Assembly: GCA_963746255.1 (NCBI GenBank)
Contig: CAVVAJ010000009.1
Span: 186,001-250,000 of the forward strand
Length of the DNA stretch: 64,000 nucleotides
Direction of reading: 5' to 3'
Source of the DNA: DAOVXM01 sp963746255
GTDB lineage: Bacteria > Chloroflexota > Anaerolineae > Anaerolineales > UBA4823
The position numbers and the translations under genes are program-made. Below the pieces are notes generated by a model that was not told where the DNA came from, made no database searches, and saw only the letters and a list, made by a program, of their open reading frames with translations. Below are positions 18,934-28,602 of this stretch, piece after piece (position 1 is the stretch's first letter; the number at the start of each line of letters is the position of its first letter).

Positions 18934-20319
18934 TTGGACAGCAATTTATTTTGGACAAAATCACTACGGGCCGCCAGATGGGGGGAGGATGTCGTCCAAA
19001 TCCTGGCAGCTTCGATCAACGCCGTCGATCCAACTAAGGCTGTGCACCGGCATGTACAAAGATCTGGCAACCAACTGATCATCTCAGGAATTGAATCTGA
19101 GGAGCAAATGATCAGCTTAGGTGATTTCAATCGGATCTTCTTGGTTGCAGTTGGTAAAGCGAGCGTCCCAATGGCAGCCGCGTTGGTCTGCATACTAGAG
19201 GAAAAGCTAACCAGCGGTATTGTTCTGGCAAAAGATGGGCATACAAACAACGCGGTAGATTTTCCTGCCAATATAAAAGTATATGCGGCTGCACACCCAC
19301 TACCGGATGAGCGTGGTTTACTTGCTACTCAGAAAATTACTGCTCTATTTGCTCAGGCAGAATATGACGACCTGGTATTACTGCTGGTGTCTGGAGGGGG
19401 GTCTGCCCTACTTACGGCACCAGCCGTGGGTATCACACTCCATGATCTCCAACAGCTGACAGAGGTCTTTTTAGGCTCGGGGGCTACCATAAATGAATTG
19501 AATACGCTGCGCAAGCATATCGATCTGGTTAAGGGGGGTGGTCTTGCGCGGGCAGCTTATCCTGCTCGACTGATTTCCCTGATTTTATCGGATGTGGTTG
19601 GCGACCCCATAGACGTAATCGCTTCCGGTCCCACAACACCAGATCCAACAACTTTTTCCCAATGCCAACAAATCATCGTCAAATATGGTATAGCTACCAA
19701 AATACCCAAAAGTATTTCCAACCTCCTGACCGCTGGGATCGCAAGGAAGGTCATCGAAACGCCAAAACCAGGAGATATACTTTTCCATCGGGTAAGCAAT
19801 CTCATTATCGGTAACAACCTGCTGGCAGCGGAAGCTGCCTATGAGCGGGCCAAGCAAGCTGGGCTCAACAGCTTATTGTTAACCACTCACCTACAAGGTG
19901 AAGCAAGAGAAGCTGGGCAGTTCATCGCGGCCATCACCAAACAGATAGCCGTTCATAACCAACCGATCAAGCGCCCTGCATGTATGGTCATCGGGGGTGA
20001 AACAACAGTCACCATCACCGGTGATGGTCTCGGTGGGCGCAATCAAGAACTTGCTCTTGGGGCAATAGCACCGTGTGCAGGACTTCAGGATATAGCTATT
20101 GTAGCATTGGCTAGTGATGGGGAAGACGGACCAACGGATGCAGCGGGGGCTGTTGTAACTGGCGCGTCATTTGCAGAGGCTGCAGAGTTGGGGTTGGCAC
20201 CAAACGACTACCTGGGACGCAATGATGCTTATCATTTCTTCAAAGCACTGGGGGATTTGATCATCACTGGACCAACTGATACAAATGTAAACGATCTGAC
20301 ATTCATATTTGCTTTTTAG
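18934..20319 (+). CDS. Glycerate 2-kinase (MOFRL/GckA family)
   Basis: About 461 residues. The N-terminal domain contains AVGKASVPMAAAL and LVSGGGSALL, and the C-terminal MOFRL domain contains GGETTVTITGDGLGGRNQELALG and ASDGEDGPTDAAGA. The reaction is D-glycerate + ATP to 2-phosphoglycerate. It lies 18 nt after the phosphorylase. If that enzyme releases glycerate from glucosylglycerate, this kinase sends it to glycolysis. The likely start is TTG at 18934 with no good Shine-Dalgarno; coupling to the upstream gene is probable. Confidence 0.9.
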   Translation: MDSNLFWTKSLRAARWGEDVVQILAASINAVDPTKAVHRHVQRSGNQLIISGIESEEQMISLGDFNRIFLVAVGKASVPMAAALVCILEEKLTSGIVLAKDGHTNNAVDFPANIKVYAAAHPLPDERGLLATQKITALFAQAEYDDLVLLLVSGGGSALLTAPAVGITLHDLQQLTEVFLGSGATINELNTLRKHIDLVKGGGLARAAYPARLISLILSDVVGDPIDVIASGPTTPDPTTFSQCQQIIVKYGIATKIPKSISNLLTAGIARKVIETPKPGDILFHRVSNLIIGNNLLAAEAAYERAKQAGLNSLLLTTHLQGEAREAGQFIAAITKQIAVHNQPIKRPACMVIGGETTVTITGDGLGGRNQELALGAIAPCAGLQDIAIVALASDGEDGPTDAAGAVVTGASFAEAAELGLAPNDYLGRNDAYHFFKALGDLIITGPTDTNVNDLTFIFAF

Positions 20320-20363
20320 CAGTCCAATGCTTTGCTCAAAATAGGGGAAATCGCAGCTTGAAC

Positions 20364-20389
20364 GGACCTGATTTGCAGTCGTCAGGTCC
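20364..20389 (+). terminator. Hairpin at the end of the sugar operon
   Basis: GGACCTGA / TCAGGTCC 8-bp perfect stem with a 10-nt loop, 45 nt after the glycerate kinase stop. The following tract is weakly T-rich, so termination efficiency is uncertain. Confidence 0.5.
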
Positions 20390-20462
20390 TTATGCGCTTG
20401 CCAATGGTGGCGAGTTCCGGTAGGATGAATATAATGGATGATGGGAAAATTCATGGCATGTG

Positions 20463-21392
20463 ATGTGTAATAAACCAGCCTACAGCCGTCTACTAGAGCA
20501 TGACGAACTTAAAGAGCGCGCCGAGATGGCCTACGAACATCTGAGTTATTGCGACCTCTGCGGTCATGAATGTGGCGTTGACCGGTTGGCTGGTATACGA
20601 GGTGTGTGCCAGACATTAGAACGCGCACGGATAAGCAGCTACGGCCCTCATCACGGAGAAGAGGCCCCTCTGCGCGGTTGGCGTGGTTCGGGGACAATTT
20701 TCTTCAGCCGCTGCAACTTGCACTGCCAGTACTGCCAGAATCACGCTATCAGCCAAACGGACCAGGGGAAGGAGGTCGAATCGGAGGAGCTGGCGGGGAT
20801 CATGCTCGAACTACAGAGATACGGCTGCCATAACATTAATCTTGTCTCCCCAAGCCACGTCGTGGCACCGATTCTTGGAGCAATCGTGATCGCCGCACAA
20901 GCAGGATTGAGAATCCCGATTGTCTACAACACGGGAGGCTATGATTCGATAACTGCGCTCAAGCTTCTTGAGGGGGTAATTGACATCTATATGCCGGATA
21001 TGAAGTATGCTAATCCCCGTACAGCCTTGCATTACTCAAAGATCCGCAACTATCCGCAAATCAACCAAGCTGCAGTCCAAGAGATGCACCAGCAGGTTGG
21101 AGACTTAAAGATTAACCAGGAAGGTCTTGCTGTGCGAGGGTTGTTGGTTCGCCATCTCGTCCTACCGAACAACCTGGCCGGTAGCGAACAAATTGTTAAA
21201 TTCCTGGCTGATGAAATCTCACCCAACACATATGTCAATCTGATGGACCAATACCGACCTGCGTTTAAGGCAAATCAATTTCCAAAACTAAAACGACAAA
21301 TAACCACAACCGAATACCGACATGCTGTGCATCTGGCGAATGAGGCGGGACTACTGCGCCTTGACAACCGGCGCGCTCAATTCTTGCTATAA
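20463..21392 (+). CDS. Radical SAM protein, pyruvate-formate-lyase-activating-like
   Basis: About 310 residues with the 4Fe-4S/SAM motif CNLHCQYC and an additional N-terminal cysteine cluster (CDLCGHECGVDR...GVC) that could hold another cluster. Later signatures VYNTGGYDS and IDIYMPDMKY are those of the PflA-related uncharacterised group (PflX/AmmeMemoRadiSam-like neighbours). No glycyl radical enzyme lies nearby, so the target is unknown. The start is ATG 20463 (GTG 20460 is equally possible); TATAAT at 20431-20436 implies a short leader. Confidence 0.82.
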   Translation: MCNKPAYSRLLEHDELKERAEMAYEHLSYCDLCGHECGVDRLAGIRGVCQTLERARISSYGPHHGEEAPLRGWRGSGTIFFSRCNLHCQYCQNHAISQTDQGKEVESEELAGIMLELQRYGCHNINLVSPSHVVAPILGAIVIAAQAGLRIPIVYNTGGYDSITALKLLEGVIDIYMPDMKYANPRTALHYSKIRNYPQINQAAVQEMHQQVGDLKINQEGLAVRGLLVRHLVLPNNLAGSEQIVKFLADEISPNTYVNLMDQYRPAFKANQFPKLKRQITTTEYRHAVHLANEAGLLRLDNRRAQFLL

Positions 21393-21446
21393 TGAAGGTT
21401 TAATAAACATATCTTCAGACTTGGCAAGGTGATTATATGCATGCCC

Positions 21447-21474
21447 TTGACACTCGATAAAGCGATGGTAAACT
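21447..21474 (+). promoter_or_regulatory. Promoter of the candidate small RNA
   Basis: TTGACA (21447-21452), 16-nt spacer, TAAACT (21469-21474). Start site expected near 21481. Confidence 0.6.
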
Positions 21475-21480
21475 TTTAGA

Positions 21481-21639
21481 CGTAATGTGGAGAGTCAAAC
21501 AGCAGCTTCAAAGCCCTAGCCCGATCCCGCCTACCCGCGCGCCATAATTGGCTTTCGGTATCTAAGGCATTGGCAGGGAATGTAATCCACTCCTAGCTCG
21601 TGAACGCCCTCTGGACTGAAAGCCAGAGGGCGATTTTTT
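21481..21639 (+). ncRNA. Candidate ~160-nt structured small RNA
   Basis: A non-coding stretch between the radical SAM gene and proS with its own promoter and a perfect intrinsic terminator. Internal pairings are visible, e.g. GTGGA with TCCAC near the ends, CCCT with AGGG inside them, and a GCC-ATAATT-GGC hairpin. No open frame of note is present. I looked for a T-box antiterminator (TGGNACCGCG) and SRP, RNase P or tmRNA landmarks and saw none; 6S RNA fits in size but no diagnostic motif confirms it. It could also be a proS leader, though the terminator lies 100 nt before proS and a separate promoter-like TTGATA/TAGGAT follows. Confidence 0.5.
21605..21639 (+). terminator. Intrinsic terminator of the candidate small RNA
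   Basis: Perfect 10-bp stem CGCCCTCTGG / CCAGAGGGCG with an 8-nt loop, followed by ATTTTTT. Confidence 0.9.
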
Positions 21640-21738
21640 CAAGGATGACCGGTGGTATTTATTGAAATTGTTCTCTTTGATAGTCTTCCATACATGCTAG
21701 GATAGACAGCTGCGATAATTTCAACTCGGGAGGATATT

Positions 21739-23511
21739 ATGCGAATGTCACAACTCTTCGGCCAAACGTTGCGGGAAGCTCCAACGGATGCTGAAATCCC
21801 CAGTCACAAATTATTGGTCCGAGCTGGCTTCATCCGCCAGCTTGCGGCGGGGATCTTCACTGCTATGCCGCTTGCGCGCCGCTCGCTAACTAAGATTGAG
21901 AACATAATGCGCGAGGAGATGAACGCTATCGGTGGTCAAGAGATGACCATGCCGGTTGTCCATCCAGCAGAGATCTGGCAAGAAACCGAACGCTGGTACC
22001 AGATTGGATCCGAGATGGGTCGCTTTAAAGACAAGAACAATCGTGATATGGTGCTCGCTATGACCCATGAAGAGGTCGTCGCAGATATCACCCGTACAGA
22101 AATCCAGTCCTACCGCCAGCTGCCACGCCTCATCTACCATATTCAGACAAAGTGGCGTGATGACCCTCGTCCCCGCGCAGGACTGATCCGAGTCCGTGAG
22201 TTCACGATGAAAGATAGCTACAGCCTGGATATGGATTGGGAAGGTCTGGATGTGCAGTACCGCAACCACTACCAGGCGTATTTCAATATCTTCCACCGTT
22301 GTGACATACCCGTTACCGCGGTCAGATCAGACGTCGGCATGATGGGCGGTAAGCTGGCCCATGAATACATGTACTTAACGCCAGTCGGTGAAGATACATT
22401 GCTGCTTTGTGATAAATGCGGCTATGGCGCAAACAGGCAAATTGCACGCTTTCGCAAAGTGGAAAATCCCCCTGAACAACAGCGAGCGATAGAAAAGGTC
22501 CCCACTCCGGATACGACAACGATCGAAGCCCTGGCAAAATTGCTCAAGGTTCCAGAATCAAAAACTGCCAAGGCGGTATTCATGATAGCTTCCATCCCGG
22601 AAGGAACGGAGACAATCGAGCGGTTTGTATTTGCAGTAGTACGTGGAGATATGGACGTCAATGAGACCAAATTAACGAACGCGATCAAAGCAAAAGCGAT
22701 GCGATCCGCCACCGAAGATGAGATCGTAGCGGTTGGTGCAGTCCCCGGATATGCCTCTCCAGTGGGATTGAAAGAGGCTTTGATTGTCGTCGATGATGCG
22801 ATCCCTCAATCACCGAATCTAGTTGCCGGTGCCAACGAATCAGGCTATCACTTACTCAATGTGAATTATGGCCGCGACTACACAGCAGATATCGTTACGG
22901 ATATCTCTGCCGCCCAGGAAGGTGATGCTTGTCCGGACTGCGGATCGGACTTGCGAACAATCCGCGGTGTAGAAGTGGGAAATATCTTCAAGCTCGGTCC
23001 CCGCTACAGTGAGGCCATGGGGAGCACATTCCTAGATAAGGATGGGCAGGAAAAGCCGATCATCATGGGTTCATATGGGATCGGGAGCGGGCGTTTGATA
23101 GCATGTGTTGCGGAAGAACACCACGATGATTTTGGCTTAATTTGGCCGATCACAGTTGCGCCTTACCAAGTCCACTTAATCGCTCTTTCCGGACGCGGTG
23201 ACAGCGATACCCTTGAAGAAGCTGAGAAGTTATACTCCGAACTGCAAGCTGCCGGGTATGAAGTGCTCTTCGATGACCGCGACGAGAGCCCAGGGGTAAA
23301 ATTCAATGATGCCGATTTGCTAGGTATGCCGATTCGCTTGACTGTCAGCGAGCGGGCGCGATCACAAGGTGGGGTGGAATTTAAACTTCGCCGCAGCAAG
23401 GAAAAAGAGGTCATCCCTAGCGGAAAGGTGAACGAACGCATCCGCAAAGAGATATCCCGGATGCATGCGGAGATTCATGCTAAAGTTGAGACGGTACCAT
23501 ATGATGGCTGA
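21739..23511 (+). CDS. proS: Prolyl-tRNA synthetase
   Basis: 590 residues, bacterial type. The class II core is seen in the N-terminal part (motif 2 region KWRDDPRPRAGLIRVREFTMKDSYS), followed by an inserted editing domain (residues ~225-400, containing KAVFMIAS and VVRGDMDVNETKL), motif 3 (MGSYGIGSGRLIACVAE) and an anticodon-binding domain (APYQVHLIALS... LLGMPIRLTVSER). GGGAGG precedes the ATG. The only tRNA in this window, tRNA-Pro(GGG), is one of its substrates. Closed by a strong terminator. Confidence 0.97.
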   Translation: MRMSQLFGQTLREAPTDAEIPSHKLLVRAGFIRQLAAGIFTAMPLARRSLTKIENIMREEMNAIGGQEMTMPVVHPAEIWQETERWYQIGSEMGRFKDKNNRDMVLAMTHEEVVADITRTEIQSYRQLPRLIYHIQTKWRDDPRPRAGLIRVREFTMKDSYSLDMDWEGLDVQYRNHYQAYFNIFHRCDIPVTAVRSDVGMMGGKLAHEYMYLTPVGEDTLLLCDKCGYGANRQIARFRKVENPPEQQRAIEKVPTPDTTTIEALAKLLKVPESKTAKAVFMIASIPEGTETIERFVFAVVRGDMDVNETKLTNAIKAKAMRSATEDEIVAVGAVPGYASPVGLKEALIVVDDAIPQSPNLVAGANESGYHLLNVNYGRDYTADIVTDISAAQEGDACPDCGSDLRTIRGVEVGNIFKLGPRYSEAMGSTFLDKDGQEKPIIMGSYGIGSGRLIACVAEEHHDDFGLIWPITVAPYQVHLIALSGRGDSDTLEEAEKLYSELQAAGYEVLFDDRDESPGVKFNDADLLGMPIRLTVSERARSQGGVEFKLRRSKEKEVIPSGKVNERIRKEISRMHAEIHAKVETVPYDG

Positions 23512-23523
23512 CCTTAACAAAGG

Positions 23524-23551
23524 CTGCGGGGCTTTTTTCGAAGCCCCGCAG
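23524..23551. terminator. Bidirectional rho-independent terminator after proS
   Basis: Perfect 11-bp stem CTGCGGGGCTT / AAGCCCCGCAG followed by TTTTCTTCT; A-rich on the opposite side, so it may also end the convergent DUF1269 gene. Confidence 0.9.
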
Positions 23552-23593
23552 TTTTCTTCTCATGACTAATCGTTAATCACGCGAAGATTATGA

Positions 23594-24115
23594 TTACTCC
23601 AGTTCTTGCTGCAGCGAAGCATGGATTTTATCGCGGTGCTGCTCAAGATTATTCAGGAGCTCTTCAGGGAGCTCAACTACCACAACATCGGCACTCAGAA
23701 GCGCCATTTGAGCCTCAACAACTTGCACATCGGTTTCATCAACAACCGCTAGCAGAGCGGATGTAGACGGTTCCATGGCAGCTACCAGCTGGTTAACTTG
23801 CTCGGTCGATATGTGGTTATCACGTTGCTTGCGTCCGACAATCCCACCGACGAGCCCGCCAAGGGCACCTAAAACCAGTGCTAAACCACCAGTCAGCACA
23901 CCAACCAGCGCACCCAAAGCTAATCCCCCCACCGCACCTTTGGCGGGAGTCATACCGACGTCCTTGTATCTAACTCCACCTTGATCATCCTTTTGGACAA
24001 CAACCGCGGCTTGGATACGCTCTTTACCTTCTGACTTTAACCTGCCTAGTGCCGCCTCGCCCGCGTCGACATCATCGAAGAAGGCGATCAATATCCGAAT
24101 TTTTTCATCAGCCAT
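23594..24115 (-). CDS. DUF1269-family membrane-associated protein
   Basis: 173 residues. A soluble alpha/beta N-terminal region (IRILIAFFDDVDAGEAALGRLKSEG), a Gly/Ala-rich hydrophobic hairpin (GGLALGALVGVLTGGLALVLGALGGLVGGIVG, residues ~62-93; cited here only as positions 62-80 plus 81-93), and a second soluble region (STSALLAVVDETDVQVVEAQM). This architecture matches DUF1269/YflT-like proteins of unknown function. On the minus strand TAGGAT lies exactly 7 nt before the ATG, so the mRNA may be leaderless; an AAGG is also present. Confidence 0.75.
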   Translation of the reverse strand: MADEKIRILIAFFDDVDAGEAALGRLKSEGKERIQAAVVVQKDDQGGVRYKDVGMTPAKGAVGGLALGALVGVLTGGLALVLGALGGLVGGIVGRKQRDNHISTEQVNQLVAAMEPSTSALLAVVDETDVQVVEAQMALLSADVVVVELPEELLNNLEQHRDKIHASLQQELE

Positions 24116-24257
24116 ACGCCTTATCCTAGATTTACAATCTCTTGAAGGTCATTAGCATTCCACCGCCCATTAATTATACCTTCTCAGTTTAAGATCCAAA
24201 AATCCAAGCATAACTAAAAAATATATGCTTAGATAATTATTTGTCAGGCCAAATTTG

Positions 24258-24587
24258 CTAACCCATCTTGAAGAAAGTCGTTAGTTTCATGGCAAGATTG
24301 AGATCGCCAGCAAGTTTTAGCCTGCCCTTCATAAAGTACTGCATGCCATTCGCTTGTCCAAGAAGTACGTCCTTGAAATCTTGCGCGTCTGCGGTAAGTG
24401 TCATCGTGGGAGCTTCGGCGACACCTTCAGCGACAGTGCACTTTCCGTCTTTGATGTTAACGATCCAGTCGCCACCCTCATCACCGGTTAGATGATATTG
24501 GATGACAGCTTCAACCCCTTCCGCTGCATCTGGCATAAACGCTTTCTCATGGTTCCGCACAATTTGTTCAACAGTTATATCTGTCAT
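24258..24587 (-). CDS. SCP2 sterol/lipid carrier domain protein
   Basis: 109 residues, a single SCP2 fold: IQYHLTGDEGGDWIVNIKDGKCTVAEG followed in family fashion by MTLTADAQDFKDVLLGQANGM and a hydrophobic C-terminus. SCP2 domains bind acyl chains or sterol-like lipids. It is the last gene of the beta-oxidation block, 108 nt after the thiolase, with AGGAG before the ATG; a carrier role for acyl-CoA is inferred. Confidence 0.85.
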   Translation of the reverse strand: MTDITVEQIVRNHEKAFMPDAAEGVEAVIQYHLTGDEGGDWIVNIKDGKCTVAEGVAEAPTMTLTADAQDFKDVLLGQANGMQYFMKGRLKLAGDLNLAMKLTTFFKMG

Positions 24588-24695
24588 CTGATCTAATCTC
24601 CTGTAATCGAGTTGTCTGTGTATTTCTAGCGAGTAATTTCCACAATCTTCTGCCTAAATGAATGGATTTAGTGATCTCTCTTTGCGAGCCGATAT

Positions 24696-25898
24696 TCAAT
24701 TCAAGTTTTCAAAAATACCCGCGGCGCCCATCCCGCCTCCGATACACATTGTTACCAAACCATACCGAACATCCCTGCGTTTCATTTCATAGATTAGCTG
24801 GGTGGTTAGTTTGGCACCCGTGCAGCCCAATGGGTGGCCCAAAGCTATAGCACCCCCATTGACATTGGTTATCTCTTCTTCTAACCCTAATTCGCGGATT
24901 ACGGCCAAGCCTTGGGCCGCAAAAGCCTCATTTAATTCCACCAACCCAATCTCGCTCAGGCTAAGACCAGCGAGTTCGAGTGCTTTGGGAACTGCTACTA
25001 TCGGACCTATGCCCATCAGCTCCGGTGGCACACCGCCAACTGCATATGAGACAAGACGGACGAGTGGTGTATGGCCAATTTCCTCTGCCTTCGCACGCGA
25101 CATAATGATTACCCCTGCCGCACCATCCGACATCTGGGATGAATTACCTGCTGTAACCGTCCCGCCTTCTTTGAATACTGGCCTTAATTTGGCAAGCGCT
25201 TCTACGCTGGTATCGGCGCGCGGACCTTCATCTATTGTGAATATGAAGGTTTTCTCTTTTGGATGACCGTTGGCACCAGGCTCAACAATTTTCACATCGA
25301 CCGGTACAATCTGCGCTGCGAAATGATCAGTTTCCAGGGCGGTGACTGCATTCATATGACTGCGATATGAAAACGTATCTTGATCAGCACGGCTGATCTC
25401 ATACTGTTCGGCTACTTTCTCGGCGGTCAACCCCATATTGGTATAAGCCTGTGGATAGTTCTCGGCCAGGTATGGATCAGGGGAATATTTTAACCCACCC
25501 GTTAACGTAGGCACCATTGACATCGATTCAGCACCACCCGCAATGGCGACATCGAAATAACCCGCCGAAATCGCTGCCGCGGCATGAGCAATGCTCTGGA
25601 GTCCAGATGAACAGAAGCGATTAATCGTCTCTCCTGGTACGGAAACCGGTAGCCCGGCGCGCAAAGCAACCATGCGCGCCATATTCATCCCTTGCTCGCC
25701 TTCTGGAAATGCACACCCGAGGATGACATCATCGATATCATCCGGATTTAAGGAAGGCACTCGCTTTAATAGTTCTTGAATCACCAATACGGCCAGCTCA
25801 TCAGGACGAGTGGTCTTCAAACTTCCTCGTATGGCTTTACCAACTGCTGTGCGTGCAGCAGCTGCAATTACTGGTTCTCGTGCTGGGTCTACTTTCAT
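24696..25898 (-). CDS. fadA: Acetyl-CoA acyltransferase (3-ketoacyl-CoA thiolase)
   Basis: 400 residues. It performs the last step of beta-oxidation, cleaving 3-ketoacyl-CoA with CoA. The acyl-accepting Cys96 is in NRFCSSGLQS; the active-site His is in ALGHPLGCTGAK and the second Cys in CIGGGMGAAG. The start is ATG 25898 behind GGGAG; a longer in-frame extension to 25970 lacks support. It follows the FadN-like gene on the same strand, as in fadNAE-type operons. Confidence 0.95.
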   Translation of the reverse strand: MKVDPAREPVIAAAARTAVGKAIRGSLKTTRPDELAVLVIQELLKRVPSLNPDDIDDVILGCAFPEGEQGMNMARMVALRAGLPVSVPGETINRFCSSGLQSIAHAAAAISAGYFDVAIAGGAESMSMVPTLTGGLKYSPDPYLAENYPQAYTNMGLTAEKVAEQYEISRADQDTFSYRSHMNAVTALETDHFAAQIVPVDVKIVEPGANGHPKEKTFIFTIDEGPRADTSVEALAKLRPVFKEGGTVTAGNSSQMSDGAAGVIIMSRAKAEEIGHTPLVRLVSYAVGGVPPELMGIGPIVAVPKALELAGLSLSEIGLVELNEAFAAQGLAVIRELGLEEEITNVNGGAIALGHPLGCTGAKLTTQLIYEMKRRDVRYGLVTMCIGGGMGAAGIFENLN

Positions 25899-26010
25899 AT
25901 TACACTCCCTTTCATAAGAGCTTGTCGATACATGCTTCACCAACCTTAGGGGTTGATTATTTGATAACACTCAGTCGCAACTGAATACCATATACCTGTG
26001 GTGTAGGAGA

Positions 26011-26085
26011 AGGAAGCGAAATACAGGTGTTGATGGGGTGACTCGTACCCAATTCGCATGCTCCCGGCTCCCGCATTCGCTTCCT
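26011..26085. repeat. Long-loop inverted repeat between fadN and fadA
   Basis: AGGAAGCGAA (26011-26020) is repeated inverted as TTCGCTTCCT (26076-26085), overlapping the end of the FadN-like gene, with a 55-nt loop that contains GGGAGCCGGGAGC on the minus strand. It may be an mRNA processing or attenuation structure; no function can be assigned. Confidence 0.3.
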
Positions 26086-28505
26086 AATTCCGTAAAGGCT
26101 TACCCGTTTGCAGTGTGTGCCATAGCCGCTCCTGAGTCTTCTCAGTGCCGCAGAGCGACAAGAACGCTTCTCTTTCAAGATCAAGGATATACTGCTCAGA
26201 TACCCATGTTGGTTCGCTCAACTCACCACCAGAAAGGACAGAACCCAACTTTTCAGCAATCAGCTTATCATGATCACTAATAAATTCCCCTTCCCGGAGC
26301 ATGTAGACATTTACTCGCAGTGCGCCTAAAGCATCGCGACCAGCGGCGTAGATCTTTTCTGGTATTGGCGGTGCGTATCCTGCTGCGACCATATTCAGCA
26401 CTTCGCGCTTGGCTTCGGTCAGTAAATAGTCTTTGTTCATGACAATGCGATCGCAGGGCCCAAGGATACCCATCTCACGCGGCCTCAGCCGCGCTCGTGG
26501 CCACTTTTGCGAAACCGATTTGTTCGAAGGCTCGCCGCAGATAAGGCAGACTGATAGGATTCGGGGTTCGCATGGCAGGATTTACGATCCGGCGGAGCAT
26601 TTCCTTAGTCCCCCCCCAAGCTGGAATCACACCGACGCCAAATTCGACTAAACCAGTATACAATTCTGCGGCTGCTACTACCCGGCTGGCATGCATTGGC
26701 ATCTCTGCACCGCCTCCCAAAGCCAAACCTGCCGGGGCAACAACAACTGGCTTGGGGAAATAACGCATGCGCATATAAGTTTCCTGCCCAAGCTTAAGCG
26801 CCGCTTCCAACTGATCCCACATACCATTTTGTGCTGCCATAACAACCATGAAGAGGTTCGCACCAGCACTGAAGTTATCAGCTTCATTACCGATAACCAG
26901 GCCATCGAAATCCCGTTCGGTGCGATCAAGCCCTTCGATGATCATCTTAATGATGTCATCATCAAGCGCGTTCATCTTGGTGTGGAATTGAACACAAACA
27001 ACACCATCGCCGATATCGATCAGTGAGGCGCCCGGGTTTTTCTTGATTACTTTGCCAGCCGCTTTCTGCTGATCGAGGATCACCATCCCGCGTGGTTTAG
27101 CGATTGGATCGTACTGCTTGCGGGCCGGGTTATAGACCCCAACTTTTATAGGACCATCGCACTCATAAAAACTGTCATACCCAGCCTCCAGCATCGTTTC
27201 CACCCAGCCTGGTGCCGGAAAACCCGCCGCCTGCATGGCATCCTTGGTCTCAGCCACTCCCAGCATATCCCAGATCTCAAATGGACCAGCCTGATGACCA
27301 AATCCCCACCGCATTGCGTCATCCATCGGCTTAGGTGTGTCAGCAATTTCAGGGATTAAGTTGGCAGCATAAAACAAGCTCTGATAGGTGAAAGTACGCA
27401 CGAGCTCGCTGGCGCGATCATCACCAGCCATAATAATTTTCAACCGTTCACCGAGTTCGGGTTCATCTTTCGCTTTCCCGATTGATTCAAAACGAGGCTT
27501 GGTTGCTTCGACATGCTCCATTAACTGGAGATCTAAGGGCCAGAATTCCTTCTTCCCATCGACCTTCACTTGCTTGTAAAAACCCTGTTTGGTTTTATTG
27601 CCTAACCAGCCGTTCTCCACCATGGTAGTAATCAGTTCTTTTACCCGCTTAGAACTCATATACTGCATCGCATACTCGTCATGGCTGATTAGCGGGGCAA
27701 GGTTTTTCGACACATGCGTCCAGACATCCATACCGATCAGATCGAAGAGCCGGAAGGTGGCTGTCTTAGGATGCCCGATAGGTGGACCTGTGATCGCATC
27801 TACTTCAGGTACCGTATAGTGATGCTCTAAAATATAGTCCATCTGAAACGCCACCCATCCGGCAAACAAGCGGTTGCCGATAAAATTGGGGGTGTCCTTT
27901 GCGGGAACAATTCCTTTCCCGAGGCGGAATTCACTGAATCTACTGATAAACTCAACCACTTCCGGAAGCGTATCCGCAGTCGGGACAACCTCAAGAAGCT
28001 TAAGATAACGGGGTGGGTTAAAGAAGTGTGTCCCGAGGAAATGCCCCCGAAATCCGTCTGATAAACCCGCAGCGATAGATGCCACCGGGATGCCAGAAGT
28101 ATTTGTCGAGATTATTGTGTGTGGTGCGCGTATCACGTCAATTCGAGCCATCAGGTCTCTTTTGATTTCCAAGTTCTCAATAATGGCTTCGATTACCCAA
28201 TCCGTGTGACCGATGACGTCAAAATCGTCCTCGAGATTGCCCGTCGTCACCAGCGTGTTTAATTCCTTAATTAAGAAGCTAGCAGGTTTTGATTTGACGG
28301 CACTTTGCAAGCCCTCTCGGACGATGCGGTTGCGAACCTGGGAGTTGTCCAAGGTTAATCCGCGTTCTTGTTCCTGTGGGGTAAGCTCGTGAGGGACAAT
28401 GTCGAGCAGAGTTACAGGAACACCTGTATTTGCTAGGTGAGCTGCAATCGCTGCCCCCATCGTCCCCGCACCAATTACAACTGCATTATGGATGTGGTAC
28501 TTCAT
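26084..28505 (-). CDS. fadN: 3-hydroxyacyl-CoA dehydrogenase / enoyl-CoA hydratase (FadN-like), frameshifted
   Basis: A bifunctional beta-oxidation enzyme with the FadN order. The NAD-binding dehydrogenase comes first (VVIGAGTMGAAIAAHLAN, residues ~9-26; HFFNPPRYLKLLEVVP; NFIGNRLFAGW), and the crotonase domain is C-terminal (VIGNEADNFSAGANLF, LALGGGAEMPMHA). The main frame stops at 26475; the final ~130 residues (GILGPCDRIVMNKDYLLTEAK...) lie in another frame from about 26478 to 26084. Removing one base from the GCCGCG tract gives AEAREMGIL, the expected family join. Restored length is about 806 residues, usual for FadN. AGGAGG precedes the start. The interruption lies in a conserved stretch, so error or recent lesion is likely. 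Confidence 0.9.
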
Positions 28506-28602
28506 ATGACCTCCTAATTCACATTCATGTAACCTTCTTCCGGATCAAACATTACGCTCGCTGAAATTGGTCTCGTTCAATCCTATATTCACCTCCGGAC
28601 CC

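Noticed and set aside
21481..21639. T-box riboswitch upstream of proS
   Set aside because: No TGGNACCGCG-type antiterminator sequence is present, and the terminator is 100 nt before proS with a separate promoter-like element.
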